Below are positions 47,483-55,889 of a DNA stretch of 64,000 nt, piece by piece. Source of the stretch: Actinomadura xylanilytica (GTDB lineage Bacteria; Actinomycetota; Actinomycetes; Streptosporangiales; Streptosporangiaceae); the NCBI RefSeq assembly GCF_030283145.1, contig NZ_JASNWE010000005.1, positions 310,001 through 374,000 of the forward strand, in the 5' to 3' direction. Both the position numbers and the translations under genes were made by a program. The stretch's first letter is position 1; the number at the start of each line of letters is the position of its first letter. The notes beneath the pieces are model-generated. The model was not told where the DNA came from. It saw nothing but the letters and a program-made list of their open reading frames with translations, and ran no database searches.

Positions 47483-49309
47483 GTGCCCGCGCTCACGTCA
47501 CCGCATCGGCGCCCCGCGACGGCCCTGGTCGCCGTCGCCGTCCTGATCGCCCTGATCGGCCCGCTGACCGCCGCCGCCCGCCGCTCCGCCGCGTCCTCAC
47601 CGGTGCGGGTCGTCCCGACGAGTGTGAAGGGATCGGACGGCAAGACCTACACGGCGACCAACCACCTGGTCACCGCCGACCCCGGCACGGGCGCGCACCG
47701 CCGGGAGTGGCTGCTCGCATGGACCGGGGCGGAGACGGCGGGCGGCATCGAGTCCGCCCCGTCCCACCGGCACGGCGCGTCGCCCGCCGCGACCACCGGC
47801 CAGACCCCGCCCGACTTCATGGCGGTGATCGACGCGACGAAGGGCTCCCGGACGTACGGGCGGGTGGTCAACACGGTGACGCTCGGCCCGCTGGTCAAGG
47901 GCGAGCCGCACCACATGCAGTACGTCTGGCACAAGGGGAACCGCGTCTTCGCGGGCACGATGTTCACCGACACCACCTACGTGTTCGACGTCGCCAAGCT
48001 GCCCGAGCTGAAGCTGACCGGGATCAACCTGTCGCGCGACACGCCGTGCGGCTCGGTGCCCGACGCCTTCTGGACCACCAAAGACGGGTCGGCGTACGGG
48101 TCGTACCTGGGCGGCCCGGACGTGTCCGGGCCGTGCCGCTACACCAACGGCGAGACCCGCGAGGGCAACGGCTTCGCCGGCTCCCCGGGCGAGCTGGTGC
48201 GGATCGGCACCGACGGAAGGACCGTGAGCGAGACGCCGGCCGCGATCGCGGCGGCCGAGGACCCCGCCAAGTGCCACAACGCTCCGGCGCTGCCGAAGGC
48301 CAGCTGCGCCAACCCGCACGGGATCCAGGCGCGCGAGGACCTGAACCGGCTGGTGATGAGCGATTTCGCCGAGGTCCGCAACTATCTGGACCCCGACACC
48401 AAGCTGACCGACCCCACCCTGCTGCGCAACACCGTGCGGATCTTCGACATCGCCGACCGGGCCCGTCCCCGGCTGCTGTCGGTCTCGCACCTGCCCACCG
48501 GTCCCCGCGTCGACAAGCTCCCGGCGTTCGACGAGGACCGCATGGTCATGGAGACGTCGGTGACCCAACTGCCGGCGCATCGCGGCGCGTTCGCCTCGAC
48601 CATGGCCGGCGGAGCGGTGTTCTACACCCCCGACATCACCGCGCGGGCGCCCAAGTGGCGCGAGATCTTCGACAGCACCGCCGCCTACCGGCGACTCGGC
48701 CTGGACCCGCCGCTCACCGGGTCCAACGCCGGGAGCAGCTGGCTCCAGATCACCCCCGACGACCGCTACCTGTTCCAGGCCGTCATGGGCTCCGACCCGC
48801 GCGTCCCGCTGAAGCAGAACAGCGGCATGGTGTTCGTCCTGGACGTGCGGAAGCTGCTGCGCTCCGGCAAGGATCCCCGGTGCAGCATCGACCGGCTCGG
48901 GGAGATCACGCGCGGTGGCAGCGAACCCGACTGCCCGGCGCTGCTCGACGCCCAGCAGATCAAGGGCGGGATCGGCGGCCCGCAGGGACGCGTCGGGATC
49001 GGCCCGCACTGGGGCGCGATGGACAACTTCCGGCCCGGCCCGGACGGCTACTACCGCGAGACCGACCAGATCCGCCGCATCGTCACCAGCGACTACTTCG
49101 TCGCGCAGGCCGGCATCGACGGCGACCACAAGATCTGCATGACCGACTTCGACCCCGCCCGCGGGCTCTCGCTCGACCTGTCGTTCCGCGACGAGAACAA
49201 CGGCACGCCGTGCCTGGACTTCGACCGGCAGCAGTGGCCGCACGGCTCCTGGGGCCACGCCCGCCCGCACGGGGTGCTGTTCGCCGTCGCCGACGCCGAT
49301 GTCAGGTGA
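47483..49309 (+). CDS. Secreted beta-propeller resembling selenium-binding protein/methanethiol oxidase
   Basis: 608 aa from GTG 47483, GAGGAGG upstream. An N-terminal HRRPATALVAVAVLIALIGP segment followed by Ala-rich residues looks like an export signal. The mature part is beta-rich with conserved-looking His positions: GEPHHMQYVWHKGNR, NPHGIQAREDLNRLVMSDF, GIGPHWGAMDNF and ARPHGVLFAVADAD. The four His and the order of blades resemble SBP56 (SELENBP1), which oxidises methanethiol; the match is by eye. Alternatives are another propeller enzyme. It fits a cluster with methionine/cysteine sulfur enzymes. It converges on a methyltransferase gene with 8 bp overlap. Confidence 0.55.
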   Translation: MPALTSPHRRPATALVAVAVLIALIGPLTAAARRSAASSPVRVVPTSVKGSDGKTYTATNHLVTADPGTGAHRREWLLAWTGAETAGGIESAPSHRHGASPAATTGQTPPDFMAVIDATKGSRTYGRVVNTVTLGPLVKGEPHHMQYVWHKGNRVFAGTMFTDTTYVFDVAKLPELKLTGINLSRDTPCGSVPDAFWTTKDGSAYGSYLGGPDVSGPCRYTNGETREGNGFAGSPGELVRIGTDGRTVSETPAAIAAAEDPAKCHNAPALPKASCANPHGIQAREDLNRLVMSDFAEVRNYLDPDTKLTDPTLLRNTVRIFDIADRARPRLLSVSHLPTGPRVDKLPAFDEDRMVMETSVTQLPAHRGAFASTMAGGAVFYTPDITARAPKWREIFDSTAAYRRLGLDPPLTGSNAGSSWLQITPDDRYLFQAVMGSDPRVPLKQNSGMVFVLDVRKLLRSGKDPRCSIDRLGEITRGGSEPDCPALLDAQQIKGGIGGPQGRVGIGPHWGAMDNFRPGPDGYYRETDQIRRIVTSDYFVAQAGIDGDHKICMTDFDPARGLSLDLSFRDENNGTPCLDFDRQQWPHGSWGHARPHGVLFAVADADVR

Positions 49310-50171
49310 CCGGCGGACCCGGCGGGACGGCGCCGGGCCCGCCGTCGCGGACGGCGAGGAGCTGCCAGAACCGGGCCGTCCGCACGTAGGGCTCCCGGTC
49401 GCACAGCTCCAGCTCGAGCCGTTCGACCGCGGCCGAGAACGCCGGATCGGCCTTGCGGGCGTCATCGGTGATGAGGTCCATGACGCAGCGGATCCCGTAC
49501 CGGTGGCGGACCGGGCATCCGGCGGAGGCCAGCGCGGCCTCGACGGACCCCGGCTCCAGCCGCCACATGTCGTGCTCGAAGGTCTCCGACCGCAGGGTCG
49601 GGGCATCGATGAGCGTGAGGGCGCCCGCCGGGTCGGCCAGCCGGACGGCCCTGGACAGGACGTCCATCGCCGGGTTCGGGGCCATGACCGACAGCGTGCC
49701 GCCGGGCCCGACCATCCGCACCAGGAGGCCGATCGTGCCCGCGACGTCGGCCCGGTAGTGCAGCACGTTGTGGCACAGGACCAGGTCGAACCCGCCGGGC
49801 GCCTCGCCCCCGGGCCCGGTGAGATCGAGGGCGGGCATGGTGTCAAGGTCCGCGCGCACGGTCCGGACCCGGCCCGCCAGGCCCGCCGCCTCGGCCCGCG
49901 CCGCCGCGCGGTCGAGCAGGGCCGGCGAATGGTCGAGGATCGTGACCCGGTGCCCCCGCTCGGCGAGCCCCAGGCCGTCGCCCCCGTCGCCGCCGCCGAC
50001 GTCGAGCACCCGGCAGCCGGCACCGGCCCGGCCGAACCCCCGGTCGAGGGTCTGCTCGACCAGCCGGTAGCGCAGCCGGTTCCACGGCGCGGCCCGCCAC
50101 GTGTCCCAGGCGTCCACGCGGCCTTCGAAGACGTCGGCGCCCGCCTCGGCGGCGCGCGGCGATCCGGTCAT
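49302..50171 (-). CDS. Class I SAM methyltransferase (SmtA-like)
   Basis: 289 aa. AWDTWRAAPWNRLRYRLVEQ precedes motif I CRVLDVGGGDGGDGLGLAER. VTILDHSPALLDRAAARAE, then FDLVLCHNVLHYRADVAGTI and MVGPGGTLSVMAPNPAM complete the core. The last 90 residues (FEHDMWRLEPGSVEAALASA) resemble tRNA-cmo5U-type and small-molecule methyltransferases. It is divergent from the FGE-fold gene, sharing the promoter at 50.2 kb, and overlaps the propeller gene end by 8 bp. Confidence 0.82.
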   Translation of the reverse strand: MTGSPRAAEAGADVFEGRVDAWDTWRAAPWNRLRYRLVEQTLDRGFGRAGAGCRVLDVGGGDGGDGLGLAERGHRVTILDHSPALLDRAAARAEAAGLAGRVRTVRADLDTMPALDLTGPGGEAPGGFDLVLCHNVLHYRADVAGTIGLLVRMVGPGGTLSVMAPNPAMDVLSRAVRLADPAGALTLIDAPTLRSETFEHDMWRLEPGSVEAALASAGCPVRHRYGIRCVMDLITDDARKADPAFSAAVERLELELCDREPYVRTARFWQLLAVRDGGPGAVPPGPPVT

Positions 50172-50193
50172 GGCGTCCCCCCACCTCGGGAAG

Positions 50194-50212
50194 TTGCTAA
50201 TGTAACATATAG
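50194..50212. promoter_or_regulatory. AT-rich divergent promoter
   Basis: TTGCTAATGTAACATATAG lies in the 56-bp gap between the divergent methyltransferase and FGE-fold genes. It partly resembles TTGACGARTAACTATA found at 33.6 and 47.4 kb. The FGE-fold start at 50228 would leave almost no leader, so a leaderless transcript is possible. Confidence 0.35.
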
Positions 50213-50227
50213 CGAAATTCAGTTCCG

Positions 50228-51118
50228 ATGGCGAAGATGATCTATGTTCCGGGCGGGACGTTCCTCCAGGGCGCCCCGCCGTGGATGGGCGACTGGCTCG
50301 AAGATCAGGGGCAGCCGCTCCCCGGTGAATGGTTCGCCGACGAGACCCCGCAGTTCCGCGCCTCGGTCCAGCCCTACTGGATGGACCGCCATCCGGTCAC
50401 CGTGGGTGAGTTCCGGCAGTTCGCGCACGGCACCGACTATGTCACCGACGCTGAACGGGCCGGCTACGGCATGGTGTACGGCGACCAGTACTGGGAGGAA
50501 CGGGAAGGCTCCTGCTGGAAACGTCCCGGCGGACACGGCGGTGAGGTCCGCGGCGAGATCCGCGACTACGAGAACCACCCCGTCGTGCACATCTCCTGGA
50601 ACGACGCGAACTCCTATGCGCGATGGTCGGGAAAACGGCTGCCGACCGAGACCGAATGGGAATTCGCCGCCAGAGGCGCTCATTTCAAGGTCTGGCCCTG
50701 GGGGGACCAATGGCAGCCCTCCGAGGGGACGCACGAGGCGAACACGGCCGAACTCCACGCCGGTCCGCTGGGCTCGCTCGACGCCTGGCGCGAATGGTGG
50801 CACTCGGTTCACCGGCGCAGTGGTCCGTTGCCACAGACCACGCCCGTCGGGTCCTTCTCCCCGGGCGGCGACAGCGTCTTCGGATGCAGTGACATGGCAG
50901 GGAACGTCTACGAATGGACCGCCACGCTCTCCCACCTCTACGGCGAGGTCGCCGCGTGCGATCCCGTCGTGCGCAAGGTCATGGGCTTCTACCGGGTGAT
51001 CCGCGGCGGGTCGTGGATGAATTTTCGCTATCAGGTCCGCTGTAGCGAGCGCATGCACGGCGATCCCGGCGGGTGGTCCAATTTCGCGCTCGGCTTCCGC
51101 TGCGCGCGCGACGCCTAG
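50228..51118 (+). CDS. FGE/SUMF1-fold protein lacking the copper cysteines
   Basis: 296 aa, all one FGE-sulfatase domain: MIYVPGGTFLQGAPPW, PYWMDRHPVTVGEFRQFAHG, then VVHISWNDANSYARWSGKRL, PTETEWEFAARGA, SDMAGNVYEWTATLSHL and RVIRGGSWMNFRYQVRCSER. In formylglycine-generating enzymes RGGSxxC....C supplies two copper-binding Cys. Here those positions are Asn265 and Val270, with one Cys272 nearby. It has no DinB domain, so it is not a standard EgtB or SenA. It probably uses the fold for another oxidation or for binding. The MoaD-like gene follows after 31 bp. Confidence 0.8.
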   Translation: MAKMIYVPGGTFLQGAPPWMGDWLEDQGQPLPGEWFADETPQFRASVQPYWMDRHPVTVGEFRQFAHGTDYVTDAERAGYGMVYGDQYWEEREGSCWKRPGGHGGEVRGEIRDYENHPVVHISWNDANSYARWSGKRLPTETEWEFAARGAHFKVWPWGDQWQPSEGTHEANTAELHAGPLGSLDAWREWWHSVHRRSGPLPQTTPVGSFSPGGDSVFGCSDMAGNVYEWTATLSHLYGEVAACDPVVRKVMGFYRVIRGGSWMNFRYQVRCSERMHGDPGGWSNFALGFRCARDA

Positions 51119-51149
51119 GCCGGACGCGGACCGGGCGCGGGAGGTTGAG

Positions 51150-51416
51150 ATGGCGAGAATCGTCCTACCGGCCGGATGGTCGCACCGCGGGCAGAGCGAG
51201 TTCGACGGCGGTGAAGGGCCGCTGCACGAGGTCATCAAGCGATTCGCGGACGACCACCCGCATTACCGGCGCCGGCTGCTGGACCCCGACGGCGAGCCGC
51301 GCACCTACTTCAACGTCTACCTCGATGACACCGCCGTCCCGCGTGGCGACCGGTCCTCGACAACGGTCGGCGCCGGAAACGTCATCACCATTGTCCCGCC
51401 CATGGCGGGTGGCTGA
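51150..51416 (+). CDS. MoaD/ThiS-like sulfur-carrier protein
   Basis: 88 aa. It has a ubiquitin-like layout with FNVYLDDTAVPRGDRSSTTV, then VGAGNVITIVPPMAGG; the C-terminal Gly-Gly is the site for adenylation and thiocarboxylation. Family members carry sulfur from a cysteine desulfurase to cofactors or natural products. No MoeB/ThiF-type activator is in the window, so a shared housekeeping one may be used. It is cotranscribed with the FGE-fold gene, and the SufS-like desulfurase at 42.2 kb is a likely sulfur donor. Confidence 0.82.
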   Translation: MARIVLPAGWSHRGQSEFDGGEGPLHEVIKRFADDHPHYRRRLLDPDGEPRTYFNVYLDDTAVPRGDRSSTTVGAGNVITIVPPMAGG

Positions 51417-51569
51417 TCTGCGAATTATGTTCGGTTGCTGGGGTATTGCTGGAGATGGCCGGGCCCGGCCCGCCCGAATGGTCCGCGTGAGCCGGCCCGG
51501 ACGGGGCTCTCTGGTAGCGTGGCGGGCCCCGATGGGGCCCATGCACATTCGCTTCCGTAAGGAGTAGTC

Positions 51570-52376
51570 GTGGAGCAGACAGAAGCCATGCGCAAGATGT
51601 GGGCGGCAGGCGACTATGTGACCTTCGGCGACCTTTTCGCCGAGGTCGGCCGCGCCCTGGTCGACGAGATCGGCGTGGACGGGCTGCACGTGCTCGACGT
51701 GGCGACCGGCACCGGGAACACCGCCATCGCCGCGGCCGAGGCGGGCGCCGCCCGCGTGGCGGGCCAGGACATCACGCCCGAGCTGCTGCGTTCGGCCCGC
51801 GAACGGTCCGAGACCCGCGGCCTGAACATCGAGTGGGGCGAGGGCGACATGCGCAACCTCGTCTACCCGGACGGATCGTTCGACCGGGTGCTCTCGACGT
51901 TCGGGGCGATGGGCGCGCCCGAACCCGCCCTCATGGCCGCCGAACTGCTGCGGGTGTGCCGTCCCGGCGGAGCCGTCGCGTCGACCGCGTGGTCGCCGGA
52001 GGCCGGATTCTCCAAGGTCGGCGACGTCGTCTCGCGGTTCCTTCCCCAACCGGACGGTGGGTCCGCGCCCGCTCACGACCCCGCCGACTGGGCCAGGCCC
52101 GAGAAGGTCCCGGCGTTCTTCGCCGACCTGCCGGTCGAGCTGTCGCTGCTCGAACGGTCGATCGACGTCAAGTGGGAGTCGGCCGAGGACGCCGCGACGA
52201 TGATCACCACTCGGTGCGGCCCGCTGACCGGCGCGGTCTCCGCACTCAAGGAGAGCGGGCGCTGGCCGGAGGCGTACGCCGCGCTCACCGAGATGCTGGC
52301 CGCCCAGAGCAAGGACGGCACCGGCTCACTCACGATCGAGATGCCCTACCTGCTCACCATCGCGCGCCCCGCCTGA
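51570..52376 (+). CDS. Class I SAM methyltransferase
   Basis: 268 aa from GTG 51570, AAGGAG upstream. MRKMWAAGDYVTFGDLFAEV leads to motif I VLDVATGTGNTAIAAAEAGA. GQDITPELLRSARERSE, GSFDRVLSTFGAMGAPEPAL, then VCRPGGAVASTAWSPEAGF complete it. The arrangement is common in actinomycete O- or C-methyltransferases. Its last 51 bp overlap the 3' end of the Nif3 gene on the other strand. Confidence 0.85.
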   Translation: MEQTEAMRKMWAAGDYVTFGDLFAEVGRALVDEIGVDGLHVLDVATGTGNTAIAAAEAGAARVAGQDITPELLRSARERSETRGLNIEWGEGDMRNLVYPDGSFDRVLSTFGAMGAPEPALMAAELLRVCRPGGAVASTAWSPEAGFSKVGDVVSRFLPQPDGGSAPAHDPADWARPEKVPAFFADLPVELSLLERSIDVKWESAEDAATMITTRCGPLTGAVSALKESGRWPEAYAALTEMLAAQSKDGTGSLTIEMPYLLTIARPA

Positions 52377-53528
52377 CCCGAACACCGTCCAGGGGTCGGT
52401 GACCAGGTCCGAGACCAGGGCCGCCACCGGGGGCCGCCCGGCGTCCGCGAGATCGCGCCCGAGCCGGGCCGCGGCCACGTCCAGCCAGGGCCGCAGAGTC
52501 GCCCAATGCCCCGCGACGACCAGCGCCGGGCCCCCGGCGGCCAGGCAGTCCGCCGCCGGGTCCCGGCGCAGCTCGCCGGTCACGAAGGCGTCCGCTCCGG
52601 AACGCTCCGCGTCGGCGAGAAGACCCTCGCCGTCGCCGCCGTGCACGGCGACGGTGCGGATCGTCCGGCCGGGGGCGCCCGCCGCGCGCACGCCCGCGGG
52701 CATCGCCGGGAGCCGGGCCGCTACGCGCGCGGCGAACTCGCTCAGCGTGGCGGGCTCGGGCAGCTCGCCGAGGCGCCCGCGGCCCCGGTCGCTCAGCGTC
52801 CCCGCCAGCTCGTAGAGGTAGTAGGCCGGCTCCTCGTAGGGGTGTGCAGCGTGCAGCGCAGCCGTGACGGCGTCGCGCAGCGAGCGCGGCGCGACCATCT
52901 CCACCCGGGTCTCCGGCTCCTCGGTGATCCGCCCCACCGAGCCGACCGCGGGCCTGGCCCCGGCCCCGGGCAGGAACGAGCCGGTGCCCTCGGTCGTCCA
53001 CACGCACCGGCTGTAGTCGCCGACGACGCCCGCGCCCGCTCCGGACAGCGCGTCGATCACCTTGCCGGCGTCCGCGCCCGGCACGAACGCGACCACCTGG
53101 TCCAGCCGCTCGCGCACCGGCACCAGCGGCCGGACGTCCCGCAGGCCGAGCCGCCGGGCGAGGGCGTCCGAAACGGCCCCGGCATCGCGGCCGCCCTCGC
53201 CGTCGGGGCCGGCGATGTAGAGCGGCACGCCGGAGCGCGCCAGCCGGTAGAGCAGCCGGCCGTCGAGTCCCGCACCGGACGGGGCGCCCATGCCGCGCGC
53301 GTACGGCGCGCGGTGGGCCACCAGCAGGTCCGCGCCGGCGCGGACCGCCTCCGCGACCGTGCCGGCCACGACGTCGACGACGAACAGCACCCGGCGGACG
53401 GCCGCGCCGGAGCCGGGGTCCCCGCACACCAGCCCGGCCGGGGCGCCGCCGTCCGCCCGCCCGCCCGGACGGGCCGCGTCGAGCAGCGCCACCACCTCGG
53501 CCAGCGGGACCGCGCCGGGGGCGGTCAC
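52326..53528 (-). CDS. Nif3-family protein with disrupted metal motifs
   Basis: 400 aa from GTG 53528. The Nif3 fold is recognisable: VRRVLFVVDVVAGTVAEAV, ADLLVAHRAPYARG, the CutA1-like insert HPYEEPAYYLYELAGTLSDR, and ADAFVTGELRRDPAADC then VVAGHWATLRPWL. Usual Nif3 proteins have HHP at the first site and AGHxxTE at the last. Here these read HRA and AGHWATL, and the central HTNLD region is GPDGEGG. The two-metal site is therefore probably altered or lost. It follows the tetrapyrrole-methylase gene by 4 bp, so the two likely act together. Confidence 0.82.
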   Translation of the reverse strand: MTAPGAVPLAEVVALLDAARPGGRADGGAPAGLVCGDPGSGAAVRRVLFVVDVVAGTVAEAVRAGADLLVAHRAPYARGMGAPSGAGLDGRLLYRLARSGVPLYIAGPDGEGGRDAGAVSDALARRLGLRDVRPLVPVRERLDQVVAFVPGADAGKVIDALSGAGAGVVGDYSRCVWTTEGTGSFLPGAGARPAVGSVGRITEEPETRVEMVAPRSLRDAVTAALHAAHPYEEPAYYLYELAGTLSDRGRGRLGELPEPATLSEFAARVAARLPAMPAGVRAAGAPGRTIRTVAVHGGDGEGLLADAERSGADAFVTGELRRDPAADCLAAGGPALVVAGHWATLRPWLDVAAARLGRDLADAGRPPVAALVSDLVTDPWTVFGSGGARDGEQVGHLDRE

Positions 53529-53532
53529 GGGC

Positions 53533-54702
53533 TCACCCGCCCCCGCCGCCGCCGGCCGGGGCGTCGAAGATCAGCAGAGTGCTGAGCGTCCCCTTCGCCT
53601 GCTCCAGCAGCGCCCGCGTCTGGTCCGGGGAGGCGGCGCTCGCCACCATCTCGCGGGCGTCCGGCGAATAGCGGTCGGTGAGCAGCGCGAGGACCTTGGG
53701 CGGGCCGGCCGCGCGCGCCGCCTGGACCGCGAGACCGAGATCGCCGAACGTCATCTCGACCAGGACGCAGGACACCCCGGCCGCGAGGTAGCGGCCCAGC
53801 TCCACGCGCAGCTCGGCCGGCGTCTGCTCGTGCCGCAGTGGCAGCCCCGACAGGTAGGCCAGCTGCGAGGCGAACGGGCTCGGCGTCAGGCGCGCGCCGA
53901 ACTCCGCGGCCGCGACCAGCGCGATCGGAACGCCGGGCACCACGTGCAGCCGGCGCCGGTCGAGGCGGACGCCGTCGAGCACGTCGTAGGTGTCGGGGTT
54001 CCCCTCGACCAGGAGCGCCACCTCGCGCACCCCGGAGCCCTGCAACGCGGTCAGGACGTCGTCGACCCCGCTGATCGTCGCGTCGTAGTCGGTGATGTCG
54101 TACGGCACGACATGGCGGCCGGGCCCCCTCGGCAGCGGCGCGCCGAGGAGCCGTGGGAGCGTGTTCGCGTAGGTCCAGTCGGTCGCGACGACGGCCTCCG
54201 CCCGGTCGAGCACGCCGAGGATCTCGGCCTGCGTCCCGAGCGGGCGGGGCCCGACCCCGACGGCGGTGAGGTGCTGGTGCGGCGCGTCCGGCCGGGGCGG
54301 GCGGCGCGGCAGGCGGCGGCCGAGCGCCGCGGCCCGGTCGCGGACGAACCGGGCCGGCACCACGAAGTGCACCTCCTCCGGGCCGTGCGCGCGGATCCAC
54401 CTGCTGCCGCCGACCGCCGCGGTCAGCCGCGCCGCCGCCTCGGCACCATCGCCCGAAAGGACCACCGGCCGCCCCATGCCGAGCGCGTCGGTGGCGACGT
54501 CGTGGGCGGCGGGGAACAGGTCCGCGTGCAGGGACAGGAATCCGGCCGACACCGGGGAGATCGGATACCGGCAGCCCGCGATCTCGACGCCGACGCGGTG
54601 CCGGACCCCGGCCGCCGCACGGAAGATCGAGACGTCGGTGAGCGCCGCGGCGGTGCTGCCCGCCAGCGCCCCGCCCGGCCGCACGTCCGCCCGCTCCTGC
54701 AC
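53533..54702 (-). CDS. Tetrapyrrole-methylase-fold methyltransferase with N-terminal extension
   Basis: 389 aa. Residues from about 143 form the fold: HLTAVGVGPRPLGTQAEIL (SAM-binding GxGxG-like), VLDRAEAVVATDWTYAN, ALLVEGNPDTYDVLDG, then LHVVPGVPIALVAAAEFGAR. This matches precorrin C-20 and diphthine-type enzymes. The first 140 residues (RHRVGVEIAGCRYPISPVSA and SLHADLFPAAHDVATDALGM) are not part of the fold and I do not recognise them. Members methylate corrins, diphthine, peptide backbones (borosins) or unknown targets. No cobalamin genes are near. It sits 9 bp after the glycosyltransferase and 4 bp before Nif3. Confidence 0.78.
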   Translation of the reverse strand: MQERADVRPGGALAGSTAAALTDVSIFRAAAGVRHRVGVEIAGCRYPISPVSAGFLSLHADLFPAAHDVATDALGMGRPVVLSGDGAEAAARLTAAVGGSRWIRAHGPEEVHFVVPARFVRDRAAALGRRLPRRPPRPDAPHQHLTAVGVGPRPLGTQAEILGVLDRAEAVVATDWTYANTLPRLLGAPLPRGPGRHVVPYDITDYDATISGVDDVLTALQGSGVREVALLVEGNPDTYDVLDGVRLDRRRLHVVPGVPIALVAAAEFGARLTPSPFASQLAYLSGLPLRHEQTPAELRVELGRYLAAGVSCVLVEMTFGDLGLAVQAARAAGPPKVLALLTDRYSPDAREMVASAASPDQTRALLEQAKGTLSTLLIFDAPAGGGGGG

Positions 54703-54711
54703 GGCGCCGCC

Positions 54712-55830
54712 TCAGGCGGCGAGTTCGGCGAGCCGGGGCACCATCTGGACCGGGGACGGCAGCGCGGCCATCTCCGCCCGGACCTCGGCCACCGCCGCGC
54801 GGATCCCGGCGTCGTCCAGGACCCCCTCGACCAGGGCCGCGTCCAGCTCTCCGACCTCGGCGGTGCGCCCCACGCCGCGCTCGCGCACCGAGTCGGACTG
54901 GAGGAAGTTGGGCGCCCCCGAGGGCACCACGAGCTGGGGGACTCCGGCGTCGAGCGCGGCCAGGGTGGAACCGGCCCCGCCGTGGTGGACGATCCCCGCG
55001 CAGCCGTCCAGGAGCGGGCGCAGCGGCACCCAGTCGCGGATGATCCGGACGTTCGGCGGCACCTTCGCGTCGTGCTCGGCATCGCCGGCGACGCCGCTGA
55101 GCAGCACCACGAACTCGGCGTCGACGTCGCCGGCGACCTCGAAGACGCGGGCCAGGAGCGGCGCCATGTTGGGGGCCATGATGGACGTGCCGATCGTGAC
55201 CGCGATCCGGCGCCCCGGCGGCCGGCCGGCGAGCTCCTCGGGGAGCCGCCCGCCCCCGTTGTAGGGGATGTGCCGCATCGGCCACGCGCCGGGCTGCTCG
55301 GCGACCATGCTCGGCGGCGCGACGTCGAGCGCCGCGCGCCGCGGCAGGCCGTCCAGCGCGTGCGCGGCGAACGTCTCCGGGATCAGCTCGGGCAGGCGGT
55401 CGTAGAAGTCGTCGGTGCGCAGCAGGCTGGAGCCGTGCTCGACGGCGGGCACGCCCAGGCTCGCGGCGGCGAGCGGCCCGCCGCCCTGCAACTGGGAGTG
55501 CACGACGAGGTCGGGCCGGCACAGCTTCGCGGTCGCGATCATCTGGTCGGCGTAGCGGCGGGTCGCCTCGACCAGCAGGGGGCGCCCGTCGGCCACCCGC
55601 GTCGCGCGCGCGGTCACCAGGTCGGGCCGGCCCGCGTTGATCTGCGCCACCGACGCGCACTCCCGGCGCGGGTCGAAGTCGATCACGTGCAGGCCGGCGC
55701 CGGCCACCTGGAGCGCGGGCCCGGTCGTCCCGACGAGCACGTCGTGCCCCGCCGCGCGCAGCGCCCACGCGAGCGGGACCATCGGGTACAGGTGGCTCGC
55801 CAGCGGGGTGGACAGGAAAAGCACACGCAT
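54712..55830 (-). CDS. Macrolide-type (EryCIII-like) glycosyltransferase
   Basis: 372 aa. MRVLFLSTPLASHLYPMVPL and WALRAAGHDVLVGTTGPALQ open the acceptor domain. The donor domain has IAVTIGTSI, VRIIRDWVPLRPLLDGCAGI, VHHGGAGSTLAALDAGVPQ and a final GRTAEVGELDAALVEGVLDD. The HHGGAGST signature marks GT1 enzymes of antibiotic pathways. It would transfer a deoxysugar to the cluster product. It is second in the minus-strand operon P450-GT-tetrapyrrole methylase-Nif3. Confidence 0.88.
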   Translation of the reverse strand: MRVLFLSTPLASHLYPMVPLAWALRAAGHDVLVGTTGPALQVAGAGLHVIDFDPRRECASVAQINAGRPDLVTARATRVADGRPLLVEATRRYADQMIATAKLCRPDLVVHSQLQGGGPLAAASLGVPAVEHGSSLLRTDDFYDRLPELIPETFAAHALDGLPRRAALDVAPPSMVAEQPGAWPMRHIPYNGGGRLPEELAGRPPGRRIAVTIGTSIMAPNMAPLLARVFEVAGDVDAEFVVLLSGVAGDAEHDAKVPPNVRIIRDWVPLRPLLDGCAGIVHHGGAGSTLAALDAGVPQLVVPSGAPNFLQSDSVRERGVGRTAEVGELDAALVEGVLDDAGIRAAVAEVRAEMAALPSPVQMVPRLAELAA

Positions 55831-55889
55831 CGTTCGCCCTTCTGGACCGTCCCCCGGCCTCGGCGCGCCGGCGTCCCGGTCTCGGTGCG

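Noticed and set aside
50228..51118. EgtB or SenA (ergothioneine/selenoneine synthase)
   Set aside because: The protein has only the FGE-fold part and lacks the DinB-like iron-binding domain.
41328..51416. Selenium-specific natural product pathway
   Set aside because: Several families can handle selenium, but no selD-like selenophosphate synthetase is present; sulfur is the simpler reading.
53533..54702. Borosin-type self-methylating RiPP
   Set aside because: The methylase has no C-terminal core peptide; it ends in a short Gly run. No precursor gene was found nearby.
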